Of a DNA stretch of 64,000 nt, positions 53,914 to 63,812 are shown piece by piece. The stretch is from Persicitalea sp964500445 (GTDB lineage Bacteria > Bacteroidota > Bacteroidia > Cytophagales > Spirosomataceae): positions 124,001 to 188,000 of the forward strand of contig CAZCOG010000003.1 of NCBI GenBank assembly GCA_964500445.1. Direction: 5' to 3'. Every line of letters begins with the position of its first letter. The stretch's first letter is position 1. The translations under genes and the position numbers were made by a program. The notes beneath the pieces are model-generated. The model was given only the letters and a program-made list of their open reading frames with translations. It had not been told where the DNA came from and made no database searches.

Positions 53914-54333
53914 ATGAATTCAAAAACCTTTCCCGGCACGGTGGAATCCATCGACCTCATCCGGCACTACATCTCGGAAATCGCCCAAAGCGCGGGCCTC
54001 AACAAAAAGTCCAGCTATAACCTGAAGCTGGCTGCCGACGAAATTGCGACTAATATTGTATTGTACGGCTACGAGGAACCGGGCCTGGAAGGGAATATCG
54101 AAGTACTGGATGAGCAAACCGAAGAAGCGCTCACGGTAATCTTTGAGGACACTTCTGCTCCTTTTGACCCTCTCGCCCGCGAACTTCCCGACGAGGAAGA
54201 CCTGTCCAAACCACTGGAAGAAAGGCAGATCGGTGGCTTAGGTATCTTCCTGACGGTTAAGGGTGTTGACGATTTTAGCTACGAGAGGGTGGGCGAGAAG
54301 AACAGGAATATTTTTAAGATGTTGAAAGGTTGA
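53914..54333 (+). CDS. RsbW-like anti-sigma factor/serine kinase (HATPase)
   Basis: A 139-residue GHKL ATPase-fold protein. The N box is LKLAADEIATNIVLYGY (Glu43, Asn47), followed by FEDTSAPFDPL and the GGLGIFLTVKGVDD G box. The family phosphorylates STAS antagonists and binds sigma factors or other partners. No sigma factor gene is in view, so its output partner is encoded elsewhere or differs. The ATG at 53914 was chosen because upstream codons show no homology. Confidence 0.88.
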   Translation: MNSKTFPGTVESIDLIRHYISEIAQSAGLNKKSSYNLKLAADEIATNIVLYGYEEPGLEGNIEVLDEQTEEALTVIFEDTSAPFDPLARELPDEEDLSKPLEERQIGGLGIFLTVKGVDDFSYERVGEKNRNIFKMLKG

Positions 54334-54448
54334 GTTATTTGGTTGTTGAAATTTTTAAATCATTTACAGTGAGTATTTTTCAAATAAATTAAACTATATA
54401 CTCTACCGATCTTTAAAACTATACAAATCCACAAATCCAGAATTAGAA

Positions 54449-57400
54449 ATGCCCCGCTACGCCAACCCCTTTCCCGGTTTAAGGAGTTTCGAGTCGCAGG
54501 ATTCAGAATTGTTTTTTGGCCGGGAAAGTCACATCAGGGAACTACGCATCAAGCTGTCGATGAATCGGTTTCTGGCGATCGTGGCCTCTTCGGGCAGTGG
54601 CAAATCATCATTAATTAAGGCAGGTCTAATTCCCTCGCTCCATAACGATAAGCTTAGTGGTACTGCGCACGATAGTTGGAGTGTTATCCTTTTTAAACCC
54701 GGCGCGACACCGATTCGCTCGCTGGCCCAAGCACTGCAAAAGCACCTGTACGGTTCAGAAGATGGCTGTCAGGACCTGGCCGAAAGGATCAAGGAAAATC
54801 CCCATGTGGTGTATGGGCTTTTCGATCAATTGGCGGGGAATAACATTCTGCTGGTAATCGACCAGTTCGAGGAGGTGTTTCGCTACGCGCAGCCCGACGA
54901 CGAAATCCACTATTCAGGAGCCACAGCACAACTTATCACGTTGATCATGGACATGATCCGGCAGCCTGACAGCCCGATCTATGTCGTATTGACCATGCGC
55001 TCCGACTACCTCGACGAGTGCACCAATTATTCGGGCTTCACCGAAGTTATCAACCGGGGATACTACCTTCTGCCCAAAATGAATCCGGCAGAAATCCGGC
55101 AGGCGATCGTAAAGCCTATCGAATTGCGGGGGGCTATGATCGCTCCGGTCCTGACCGATCGGTTGGTAGCAGAAATCGGCAGTAGTTTCGACCATTTGCC
55201 TATTATGCAACATGCCCTGATGCGCACCTGGAATTACTGGGAAAGTCAGGAAACGGAAAAGCCGATCGACGAAACCCACTACGAAGCCATCGGCACGATG
55301 CAGGAAGCCATTTCGCGCCATGCCGAGGAGATTTACCACGGCTTATCGGACGACAAGTATCGTCTGGCGACGGAAAAAGTCTTTAAATCTCTCGTTGTGC
55401 TTGCCCCAGGCGACATAGGTGTCATGCGTCCCACCCGGTTGCGGAAAATCGTACGGGTGTCGGGCATGGAGCAAGAGTTGCTCACGGAGGTAATTAATCG
55501 TTTTCGGCAGCAGGGAGCTTCATTCCTGACCCCTTCCTACACGCAGCGGATCGGCCTGGATTCTTTCATTGATATTTCTCTGGAAAAAATCATGACGCTG
55601 TGGGAGCGCCTGCGTGGTTGGATTACCGAAGAAACCGAATCGGCCAAATTATACCGGAAAATCGGGTCCGCGGCAGAGTTGAATCAAGCCGGAAAAACGG
55701 GATTGCTCGTCAATCCCGAGCTTCAATTGGGGATTCAGTGGCTGCGCGACGAACAGCCTACGCTGGAATGGGCTGAAAAGTACGATCCCTATTTTGAGCG
55801 GGTTATCAACTACCTGGATCACAGTAGAATTCAGCATGAAAATACGATAAAGAATAACGAAGACCGACAAAGGCGGGAACTGAAAAGAGCGCGCTATTTT
55901 GCCATTGTCATGGGCGTGGCCTCGTTGCTTTCGCTGCTTTTTCTGGTGATTTCGCTGGTACTTCGCTACGACGCCGAGCAGAGCCGAAAGCAGTCGCTGG
56001 AAAAAGAAAAACAGGCTATGCTTGAGCGGATTCGGGCTGAAGAACAGACGAAGGAATCAATTTCCCAGAAAAAGATTGCCGAACAGCAGGAAATAATTGC
56101 CGAGCAGCAACGCCGCCTCACCGAGGAACAGCGCTCCATCGCTGTGCGTGAGCAGCGTCTGGCCGAAGTAAAGCGGATCGAGGCAGAAATCGCCAAGCAG
56201 ATTGCCGAAATTGAAAAAGTAAAGGCCGACTCTGCGCAGCAGCGGGCCGAGCTGCAAAAAGATCTGGCCATAAAATCCAAGGCTCTGGCCGATCTCCTGC
56301 GTATACAGGCTGATTCATCGAGGCGCGAGGCACAACTCTCGCAGCAAGATGCTGAGCAACAACGTGCACGGGCCATTGCCCGCTCAGTTGCGATCCAATC
56401 CTACCAGATGAATGACAACAGCCAGGATGCGTTGCCCGCCCTCCTTGCCGCTCAGGCTTTTCGTTTCAATCTTCGCACGGGTGGGCAAAAAGACAACCCG
56501 GAGATTTTTAAGGCGCTATCCAGAGCTGCTGATGCCAAAACGGTGTTGCGCTGGCATAGCGGCATAGTACGCAGCGTAATTTCGAAGCCGGGCGGAGACG
56601 CCTACGCCTCTACGGGCGACGACGGGACTGTGCGAGTATGGAGTGCGGACCTGACGGGGCAGCCGGGGGTAAAATCCTATGCTACCAACGAAAAAGGCCC
56701 GGTTTCGCTACGTTCATTGGCCTTTTCAGGGAACGGAGATAAAGTATTTGCCGGGAGTTCAACTGGTAAGATTTATGCTTGGCCAACTAACGAACTACTC
56801 AGTGTACCTAGCTCAATTCAGGCGCACCGGGGTGTCGTCAATACCCTTTTGGTACATAAGGCATCTTCTCAGCTTATAAGTATCAGTGGTGATGGAAATC
56901 TTCGTACCTGGAAAATCATGCCCAATGGCTGGGACTCGCTGCAAAATGTCCGCACAAATATTCCGGTCTTTTGCGCCAGAATTACGCCTGATGGGCAGCA
57001 TATTGCCTGCGGAGCGGATAATGGCCGGGTAGTGATTTTTGATTTAAAAAATCTGGCAAAGGAACCCGTTTCCTTTAACTACTACGGCTTTGGCAATCGG
57101 GTCACGGCGCTGGCCTTTGATCCCGAGGGTACACACCTGATTACCGGCAATTCTTCCGGCTCGTTGTACCGCTGGGATTTCGAGAAAAACGCGATTGGGC
57201 GCATCGGGCTGCCGTTGTCAGGCAGACACACTTCGCCGGTGAACGACATTACTTTCTCGCCCGATGGCAAAATGCTGGCTTCCTGTAGCTACGATTGGAC
57301 GGTGCGCCTCTGGAACTACGGCAGTATTCTGAATCGGCAGGTGCAGCCAATTGTGTTGGATGATTTCGATACCTGGGTTTTTGGGCTGACCTTCTCGGCC

Positions 57401-57586
57401 GATGGTAAAAGACTGGTAGCCGGAGGAGCCGATCGCACTATTCGCTCCTGGCAGATAGATCCTGACGAATTATATCAAAAAGTGTTGGAAAAGGCCAACC
57501 GCGACATGACCATCGATGAATGGAATCGGTTTATAGGGAAAGATATTCCCTACGAGAAGACGGTAAAAAGTGAAGCAGTGCAGTAA
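54449..57586 (+). CDS. nSTAND ATPase with membrane segment, coiled coil and WD40 propeller
   Basis: A 1045-residue signalling-type protein. The N-terminal P-loop ATPase has Walker A ASSGSGKS (46-53) and Walker B LLVIDQFEE (134-142), with an RSDYLDEC sensor region. A single transmembrane helix (about 482-506) is followed by a long coiled coil (about 510-645, Gln/Glu/Arg-rich) and a WD40 propeller (about 700-1010, with repeats such as GDDGTVRVWS and TFSPDGKMLASCSYDWTVRLW). The arrangement recalls STAND sensors: ligand sensing by the propeller, nucleotide-driven oligomerisation. It follows the RsbW-like gene by 115 bp. Confidence 0.9.
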   Translation: MPRYANPFPGLRSFESQDSELFFGRESHIRELRIKLSMNRFLAIVASSGSGKSSLIKAGLIPSLHNDKLSGTAHDSWSVILFKPGATPIRSLAQALQKHLYGSEDGCQDLAERIKENPHVVYGLFDQLAGNNILLVIDQFEEVFRYAQPDDEIHYSGATAQLITLIMDMIRQPDSPIYVVLTMRSDYLDECTNYSGFTEVINRGYYLLPKMNPAEIRQAIVKPIELRGAMIAPVLTDRLVAEIGSSFDHLPIMQHALMRTWNYWESQETEKPIDETHYEAIGTMQEAISRHAEEIYHGLSDDKYRLATEKVFKSLVVLAPGDIGVMRPTRLRKIVRVSGMEQELLTEVINRFRQQGASFLTPSYTQRIGLDSFIDISLEKIMTLWERLRGWITEETESAKLYRKIGSAAELNQAGKTGLLVNPELQLGIQWLRDEQPTLEWAEKYDPYFERVINYLDHSRIQHENTIKNNEDRQRRELKRARYFAIVMGVASLLSLLFLVISLVLRYDAEQSRKQSLEKEKQAMLERIRAEEQTKESISQKKIAEQQEIIAEQQRRLTEEQRSIAVREQRLAEVKRIEAEIAKQIAEIEKVKADSAQQRAELQKDLAIKSKALADLLRIQADSSRREAQLSQQDAEQQRARAIARSVAIQSYQMNDNSQDALPALLAAQAFRFNLRTGGQKDNPEIFKALSRAADAKTVLRWHSGIVRSVISKPGGDAYASTGDDGTVRVWSADLTGQPGVKSYATNEKGPVSLRSLAFSGNGDKVFAGSSTGKIYAWPTNELLSVPSSIQAHRGVVNTLLVHKASSQLISISGDGNLRTWKIMPNGWDSLQNVRTNIPVFCARITPDGQHIACGADNGRVVIFDLKNLAKEPVSFNYYGFGNRVTALAFDPEGTHLITGNSSGSLYRWDFEKNAIGRIGLPLSGRHTSPVNDITFSPDGKMLASCSYDWTVRLWNYGSILNRQVQPIVLDDFDTWVFGLTFSADGKRLVAGGADRTIRSWQIDPDELYQKVLEKANRDMTIDEWNRFIGKDIPYEKTVKSEAVQ

Positions 57587-57625
57587 TGAAACTGTCGGAG
57601 TGAAGCGGCCCTACTTTATGATTTT

Positions 57626-60283
57626 ATGAGTAATACTTTATCTTATACACGACAGCGGTTTTTTTATCCTAATACAAACAAATCACTTTTTGTTTGGGGA
57701 GTCCTGTTGCTAACGTTCTTGGCGATAGGGACCGAAACTCGGGCGCAGAATACCTGTGACCAGTCCATTATGTTACCCGAAGCGGAGAAGCGTTATGCAA
57801 CCGGAAATTTCGATGAGCTTCTGGCAGCTTTGATCCCGTGTATCGACAATGGATTCAACGAAAACGGGAAGGTACAAGCCTACAAGATACTGGTTAAGAC
57901 GTATTTGGCGCTTGATTCGGTGAATAGAGCAACGGAGATAATTAACAAGATACTAGTAATTAATCCGCAGTTTGAACCCGATTTTTCAGCCTCGGATCAG
58001 TTCAAAACATTGGTGCAGGATATAAAAGATTTGCAGGAAAAGATCCTGGAAATTACCTCGGTATCTAAAAAAGCGGAGAATCTGCTACAAGTACCTGCCA
58101 CCGTGATGGTACTTACGGAAAAGGACATTGTACAACGCGGTTACCAGAGTCTGGAACAAATGCTGCACGACTTGCCGGGCTTCGATATCGCCAAAGGTAA
58201 CGGTCCGGGCTATTCCTACTTCTACCAGCGGGGCTACCGGGCCGTTTCCAACGACCGTATTCTACTTCTGATCGACGGTGTGGAGGAGAATGACCTGGTT
58301 TCCAACAATATTCCCATCTCGCGCCAGTACCCCATCGCCGATGTGGCGCGGGTGGAGGTGATTTACGGGCCGGCTTCCACTTTATACGGTGCCAATGCTT
58401 TTTCGGGCGTGATCAATGTGATCACGAAGAACTACCTTAAAAACACAGGTACCAATGAAAAACTATCTTTCAACGGGCAGGCGCGTGGCGGTACCTGGAA
58501 TACAGGGTACTTTGACGGTATCCTGACGGGCAAAACCAAGGATGTGGCCGTATCTGTCATCGGGCGATATTTTCGTTCTGACGAGATGGATATTTCGCGC
58601 GGTTATGATACCTGGAATTACGACCCAAGAACACCCGACCAGTACAATGGCCTTTTGGATATTCAGGGACAAGCCGCCAACAACTACCTCAACAGTAGCG
58701 GGCTGGTTACCAAATTTCCCAACAGTAATCTCTTCACTGTCGATCGTGCTGCGAACGGTGAAGCCACGGCCATCCAGCTAACTCCCGAAGGCCGCCAGAA
58801 GGCCGCCCAGTTGGATAATCAGGGCGTGTTTGCCAGCACAGTGGCGGGTGAACCCGTCCAGTTTGACAATAAATCTATGAATTTTTTTGTACGGGTAAAG
58901 GTGGAGTTCAAAGAATTTACTTTATCGGGATACAGTTGGAAAACCAACGAAGGCGCCACGCCCTGGTACACCAACAAGTCGCGACTGTCGGCTCCCGGTC
59001 AATCCCGCTGGATTACCGCCAACAATGCCTTTTCCAGTATTTATAATAAATCGTTCAGCGAGAAATTCCAGATCCTGAACATTACTTCTTTCAAAATTCA
59101 TGAGATTGAAGGCGGCACCAACCTGGCTTCGTATTCAGGGTACTACAACAAAAGTTACTCCATTCTGGATCTGGCCAATAGCCGGATGCCTGTTACATCT
59201 ACCCAGTATTTGTATCGTTACTCCAATCAGCTGCGGAACGAACTACGCTATTTTCTGACTCCCTCTCCCCAATTCGAACTTAGCGGCGGTCTCGAAGTCC
59301 GGGCCAGCTATATTCAGGGCGACTACATTCGCTCATCTATGGCGTACCCGGACGAAACAGGTTATCTGGGCGATTCCATCTTGGGCGGCAACAATTATCG
59401 CAGTTATGATCTGGGCCTCTACTCGCAGGCTACGTATCGTCCCGTAAGTTATCTGAAATTAGTGGGCGGTCTGCGGCTTGATAACAACCGCATCCGCAAC
59501 CTGGGGGGCTACGGTACGGTCCTGAATCCACGGCTGGCGGCCATTTATATCAAGGGGAAGTACATTTTCAAAGCTATTTATGCTACGGCTTTCAAAGATG
59601 CTTCCAATTTGCAGAAGTATGGCACTGCCCCTGACCGCCAACTGAACAACCCACGCCTGCAGCCCGAGCGGGTGCAGAATGCCGAAGTGAGCGCCAACGT
59701 CAAAGTGAACAAGGATTTGATGTTTAGCGTGGTTGCGTATCGGGCTGCCTACAGTAATGTGATCGGTACGGCGCGGGTACAACTACCCGATGGCAGTACT
59801 ACCTCCCAGTTTCAGCCCCTGGGCCGGCAGTTGATCTATGGTGTGCAGGGAGAGGGCTCCTACAAAAGCAATAACCTAAGTTTATGGGGTAATTTTACTT
59901 TTACAAACCCTACGGACTTAGAAACCAACCAACGCATCAGCGATATTGCTGACTTTCAGTTTAACCTTGGCGGCAATTATCAAATTAACGAAAAGCTGGG
60001 GGCTAACCTGACTGCCAACTACGTAGGTCCCCGAAAAACGGGCAGGGGTACTTTTGGCAGCAATAACCCCATTACCCGCTTTGATCCGTATTTGATTCTG
60101 AACTCGACCATTACTTATCAAAATATTGTGCGGGGAATGTCTCTGCAACTGACGGTTAATAACATCGCAGATACCGAATATTTCTTCCCGGGAATCCGCG
60201 CTGCCGACGGAACTACCTTCGCTTCCCGCTTCCCGCAGGAAAGGCGGTATGTGTCGGTGGGTGTTTTATTTAATCTTGAATAA
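57626..60283 (+). CDS. TonB-dependent receptor with N-terminal helical-repeat domain
   Basis: An 885-residue outer-membrane receptor. After the signal peptide (ending TRAQN) comes a helical domain (about residues 45-150, AEKRYATGNFDELLAALIPC, then YKILVKTYLALDSVNRATEI) that looks TPR-like, in place of the usual carboxypeptidase-regulatory domain. The plug (VPATVMVLTEKDIVQRGY, VEVIYGPASTLYGANAFSGV) and barrel follow. It starts 40 bp after the nSTAND gene on the same strand. The helical domain could contact a periplasmic partner, hinting at a signalling receptor. Substrate unknown. Confidence 0.9.
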   Translation: MSNTLSYTRQRFFYPNTNKSLFVWGVLLLTFLAIGTETRAQNTCDQSIMLPEAEKRYATGNFDELLAALIPCIDNGFNENGKVQAYKILVKTYLALDSVNRATEIINKILVINPQFEPDFSASDQFKTLVQDIKDLQEKILEITSVSKKAENLLQVPATVMVLTEKDIVQRGYQSLEQMLHDLPGFDIAKGNGPGYSYFYQRGYRAVSNDRILLLIDGVEENDLVSNNIPISRQYPIADVARVEVIYGPASTLYGANAFSGVINVITKNYLKNTGTNEKLSFNGQARGGTWNTGYFDGILTGKTKDVAVSVIGRYFRSDEMDISRGYDTWNYDPRTPDQYNGLLDIQGQAANNYLNSSGLVTKFPNSNLFTVDRAANGEATAIQLTPEGRQKAAQLDNQGVFASTVAGEPVQFDNKSMNFFVRVKVEFKEFTLSGYSWKTNEGATPWYTNKSRLSAPGQSRWITANNAFSSIYNKSFSEKFQILNITSFKIHEIEGGTNLASYSGYYNKSYSILDLANSRMPVTSTQYLYRYSNQLRNELRYFLTPSPQFELSGGLEVRASYIQGDYIRSSMAYPDETGYLGDSILGGNNYRSYDLGLYSQATYRPVSYLKLVGGLRLDNNRIRNLGGYGTVLNPRLAAIYIKGKYIFKAIYATAFKDASNLQKYGTAPDRQLNNPRLQPERVQNAEVSANVKVNKDLMFSVVAYRAAYSNVIGTARVQLPDGSTTSQFQPLGRQLIYGVQGEGSYKSNNLSLWGNFTFTNPTDLETNQRISDIADFQFNLGGNYQINEKLGANLTANYVGPRKTGRGTFGSNNPITRFDPYLILNSTITYQNIVRGMSLQLTVNNIADTEYFFPGIRAADGTTFASRFPQERRYVSVGVLFNLE

Positions 60284-60428
60284 GTCTGATAGTGAAAGCG
60301 CGCGGAAGTAGAGATATTCTTCTGCTTTGTTTGCCAATCAAAAATAAGTGAATGCCTCCATTCCAAAAATTTCAGCCCTCATGATTTATCCAGCTCAGCA
60401 CGCTATCCCAACGTTTAAAAACTTTACT

Positions 60429-61034
60429 ATGAATCGCCCTCATTCACCATTTTTACTCGAAACGCCGGGATCTGTAAACCATCGACAGGCAACGCCGATA
60501 CCGCGGAACCCGCCTCAACTAATTCTAAAGGAAGTAGATTATCCGGAGCGCATTATCGACATCGGGAAATTCAGGATACGAGGCTGGCGAAACGAGAAAG
60601 GAGTTGATCCCGACTTTTTTGCTCAAAAAGCCTGGTTAGATGATCTGGACCAAACCGCCCGGCACTGGGTCGTGATGGACGAGTCGGATATTGTGGCAGC
60701 CGCCCGAATTAGTTTTCATGGGTCACTGGCTGACGTTCCTTATGCAGATACGCTGACGCCCGCCCTTTGCGAGCATTTTGAAAATAAGAAACTTGCCTCC
60801 CTCAACCGGCTGGTAGTTTCGCCCCAATACCGGGGTCGTCGCCTGGCGGGGCAGCTCGACCAGATAAGAATAGAAACAGCCAGAGATCAGGGGGCGGAAG
60901 TCATCATTGCTTTCCCTCAGCTTGTCCGCATCGAGCCGCTTCGTAAACTGGGTTTCGAGCTGCTGGCTGAACTACCCAGCATTCCCGAAATGCCCGACCG
61001 TCCTTTTTTTCTAATGAAGTTGAATTTGGTTTAA
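60429..61034 (+). CDS. GNAT-family N-acetyltransferase
   Basis: About 201 residues with the GNAT fold. Motif A is LNRLVVSPQYRGRRLAGQL, the acetyl-CoA loop, preceded by the strand DIVAAARISFHG and followed by EVIIAFPQLVRIEPLRKLGF. The frame is open from 60348, with an ATG there and another at 60381. The ATG at 60429 gives a normal length, but the start is uncertain. Acceptor unknown. Confidence 0.8.
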   Translation: MNRPHSPFLLETPGSVNHRQATPIPRNPPQLILKEVDYPERIIDIGKFRIRGWRNEKGVDPDFFAQKAWLDDLDQTARHWVVMDESDIVAAARISFHGSLADVPYADTLTPALCEHFENKKLASLNRLVVSPQYRGRRLAGQLDQIRIETARDQGAEVIIAFPQLVRIEPLRKLGFELLAELPSIPEMPDRPFFLMKLNLV

Positions 61035-61194
61035 ATATTACGCGCTTTCAGGGTTATTGATAATGATTTGGCAATTGAATGAACGCTTCAAATCATAATC
61101 GGCCAGAATCCAACAACTAAACGAAAAAAATCTGCAAACCCAGAAACTATATCGCCTTTTAGATCTCAAAGCGGGAGAAGAGAAGACCGTCGGT

Positions 61195-63729
61195 TTGTTT
61201 ATCGGTTACTCGTTCTGTATGGGGGTGGCTGTTGCCATTTTTTATACAGCTACTACCTCGCTTTTTCTGATTTCTTTCGAACGGACAATGCTGCCCAAAG
61301 CCTATATCGTGGGCGGTGTGGTCGTGTATGGACTGGGGGTCGTGACAAACTACGTACAGCGGAAAATCCAGTTTTCCAGGCTGGCAAATGGGCTCATTTA
61401 TTTTCTGATGCTGTCCGTAGCAGCCTTGCTGGTAACTTTCCAGTTAAGCGACATCAAGTGGTTGATTTTCTTTCTCTTTGTTTGGAACCGCGTTTTTGTG
61501 TTTGTCAATGGAATTACCTTTTGGTCTACCGCTTCAAAGATATTCGATATTCAGCAGGCCAAGCGTTTGTATGGGCTCATCAGCACGGGCGAAGTCGTAT
61601 CATCCATCCTGAGTTATTTCTCTGTTCCATTGCTGCTCCAGTTTATTACTACCGATCAGCTGTTGTACATCGTGGCGGTGGCGGTAGTTGGCTGCATGGT
61701 GCTCATGCGGCTGATTATCCGGCGGTTTTCCAGGAAACTATCCGTAATAAAAGAAACGCCGGAAGAACAGAACAAAACTACCGCCAGTGGCGACGATACG
61801 AGTAGCTGGCGGCATTTCCTCTCCAACCCCTATTATCTGCTGGTGTTTTTGCTGGCAATGATGCCCGTGGTGGGGCTGTTTTTCGTGGATTTCATGTTCG
61901 CGGTAGAATCCAAAAATGTGTTTCCAGATAAAGAGTTACTGGCGGGCTTTCTGGGGACATTTTTTGGTTTTTGTGCCCTATTGGAGATTTTGATCAAAAC
62001 CGTACTATATAATAAAGTCATCAGTAAGTTCGGGCTGACGCTGGGAATTGCGCTCTTGCCGATTACGCTATTATTCAGTTTGGGGCTGGCTGTAGTATAC
62101 GGGACGATCTATGGTACTACGGCTTTGTTCTTTGCCTTCATCGTACTCAGTCGTTTTTTCATGAGTTCGGTGCGCAAATCAGTAAACGAACCCTCTTTTC
62201 AGGTTTTGATGCAACCGATTCCCGGCCCGGAACGAGCTAACGTGCAAAGTCGCATCGAGGGCGGCCCGAAAGCTTTGGGCAATATAGTGCCTGGTGTTAT
62301 TCTGCTGATCCTTACCAGTATGCCTTTCATTGGTACCGTCCAGATCGCCGCTTTTTTTCTGTTGATTCTGGCTGGCTGGGTGTATTTGTCTATGAAAGTT
62401 CAAAACCAATACCGAGCCGTACTGCGTGCCACCCTGGAAAAGCCTGCTACTAGGCTGGATTTGATGGCTGAGCCGGCTAATTCTGCTTCTTCAGTGCTTC
62501 CAAATAGTGGTGATGCTTATCAGGAGCTGGCGAAAAAGGTAGCTGCCCGGAAGAAATCGACCCTGAATTACGAGCGTAGCAGCTTCGATTTTATTTTGAA
62601 ACTGACAAATTCGACGCGCGAACATGATCGTATCCTGGCCGCACAGATGCTGGGCGAATCAGGACGTTACTACGCCTTTCGGTACCTGATGCAACTCATC
62701 AACGACGAATCAACAGAGGTGAAAAATGCGGCGCTGATTGCCGCCGGATCGGTGCGCAGCGCTGAATTATGGCCACTGCTGATTGCAAACATTGACTCGG
62801 AAAGCTCGCACGAAGCGGCAGTATACGGCTTGCTGGGATCAGGTGAAGGAAGTGGGCGCGATGCCATGGTACGGGAATTGGCCCGAAGTTTCGACCGGGC
62901 CGCGGGAAATCCCCGCCTGCAAATGCGCCTGATTCGTATTATTCGGCAGATCGGCGGGCCAAAAGCCGTAAAAGTCCTGCGCCCGGCCATGCAGCATCCC
63001 GAAGCGGATATTCGGGATGAAGTTTATGAAGCCCTGGCCTACCTTGACTATCGGGTCACGCTCACAGAACGCAGTGGGGTAGCGGCCGAAATCGACGCCC
63101 GCATTGGTCTGCTGGTGTGGGTACTGGCTGCGCAACAGGATTTAGAAAAATACGGTGAAGATTCGCTGATCCAGATTGCCCTGGAAAAGGAAAAACGACG
63201 GATTTTACCCAAAATCTTTACCCTCCTATCGCTGCTGCCGGGCGGACAACGTTTTGACGACTTATGTAGTCTGCTACTGAATAACGATCGGGAGACTTTT
63301 GGTTACTTGCTGGAAGTGATGAACATGACCTTACCCGAGTCCTGGAAAGATAAACTTATTCCGCTGTTTGAAGACCAGCCCCTGGCCGAAAAGCTGAAAC
63401 GTAGTGCTGAGTCGTTCCCCCAAAATCAGTTTTCTGCGGATGAGCGTTTGAAAGACATTGCTAACAATCATTTTGCCCGAATCTCGGCCGATCTCCGCGC
63501 TACAGCTCTCGAAACCCTGGCCCGAAGCCGAGCAGACCACACGCTGACGTTTGCTGCGCACGCAGTTTCACCGGAAGAGATTATTGCTGAAACTGCTCTT
63601 CGCGCCCTGTATGAAAAGAACCCCGGGCGATACCAGGATTTGCGTCAGGTCATGGAAGCTCAAAACGATACAGTGCATTTGAAAATCTGTCAAAGAATTG
63701 AGCGGGAAACTCACTTAACTACTTCATAA
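61195..63729 (+). CDS. MFS-type (ATP/ADP-translocase-like) transporter with HEAT repeats
   Basis: An 844-residue membrane protein from the first TTG. About 12 transmembrane helices (to about residue 400; for example SLFLISFERTMLP and IIRRFSRKL loops) are followed by HEAT-like helical repeats (about 460-840; LAAQMLGESGRYYAFRYLMQ, then AVYGLLGSGEGSGRDAMVREL). Conserved-looking sequence continues in frame upstream of the TTG (QKLYRLLDLKAGEEKTVG), so translation probably begins near 61130 with a non-ATG codon. The transported substrate is unknown; related proteins carry nucleotides or act as signal proteins. Confidence 0.78.
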   Translation: MFIGYSFCMGVAVAIFYTATTSLFLISFERTMLPKAYIVGGVVVYGLGVVTNYVQRKIQFSRLANGLIYFLMLSVAALLVTFQLSDIKWLIFFLFVWNRVFVFVNGITFWSTASKIFDIQQAKRLYGLISTGEVVSSILSYFSVPLLLQFITTDQLLYIVAVAVVGCMVLMRLIIRRFSRKLSVIKETPEEQNKTTASGDDTSSWRHFLSNPYYLLVFLLAMMPVVGLFFVDFMFAVESKNVFPDKELLAGFLGTFFGFCALLEILIKTVLYNKVISKFGLTLGIALLPITLLFSLGLAVVYGTIYGTTALFFAFIVLSRFFMSSVRKSVNEPSFQVLMQPIPGPERANVQSRIEGGPKALGNIVPGVILLILTSMPFIGTVQIAAFFLLILAGWVYLSMKVQNQYRAVLRATLEKPATRLDLMAEPANSASSVLPNSGDAYQELAKKVAARKKSTLNYERSSFDFILKLTNSTREHDRILAAQMLGESGRYYAFRYLMQLINDESTEVKNAALIAAGSVRSAELWPLLIANIDSESSHEAAVYGLLGSGEGSGRDAMVRELARSFDRAAGNPRLQMRLIRIIRQIGGPKAVKVLRPAMQHPEADIRDEVYEALAYLDYRVTLTERSGVAAEIDARIGLLVWVLAAQQDLEKYGEDSLIQIALEKEKRRILPKIFTLLSLLPGGQRFDDLCSLLLNNDRETFGYLLEVMNMTLPESWKDKLIPLFEDQPLAEKLKRSAESFPQNQFSADERLKDIANNHFARISADLRATALETLARSRADHTLTFAAHAVSPEEIIAETALRALYEKNPGRYQDLRQVMEAQNDTVHLKICQRIERETHLTTS

Positions 63730-63812
63730 TTAATTTTCTAAAAAATGTAGCGAATAAAGACACCCTGTACCGACCGACCAAACCCTCATAAAGCTCCACA
63801 ATTCACCATAAA

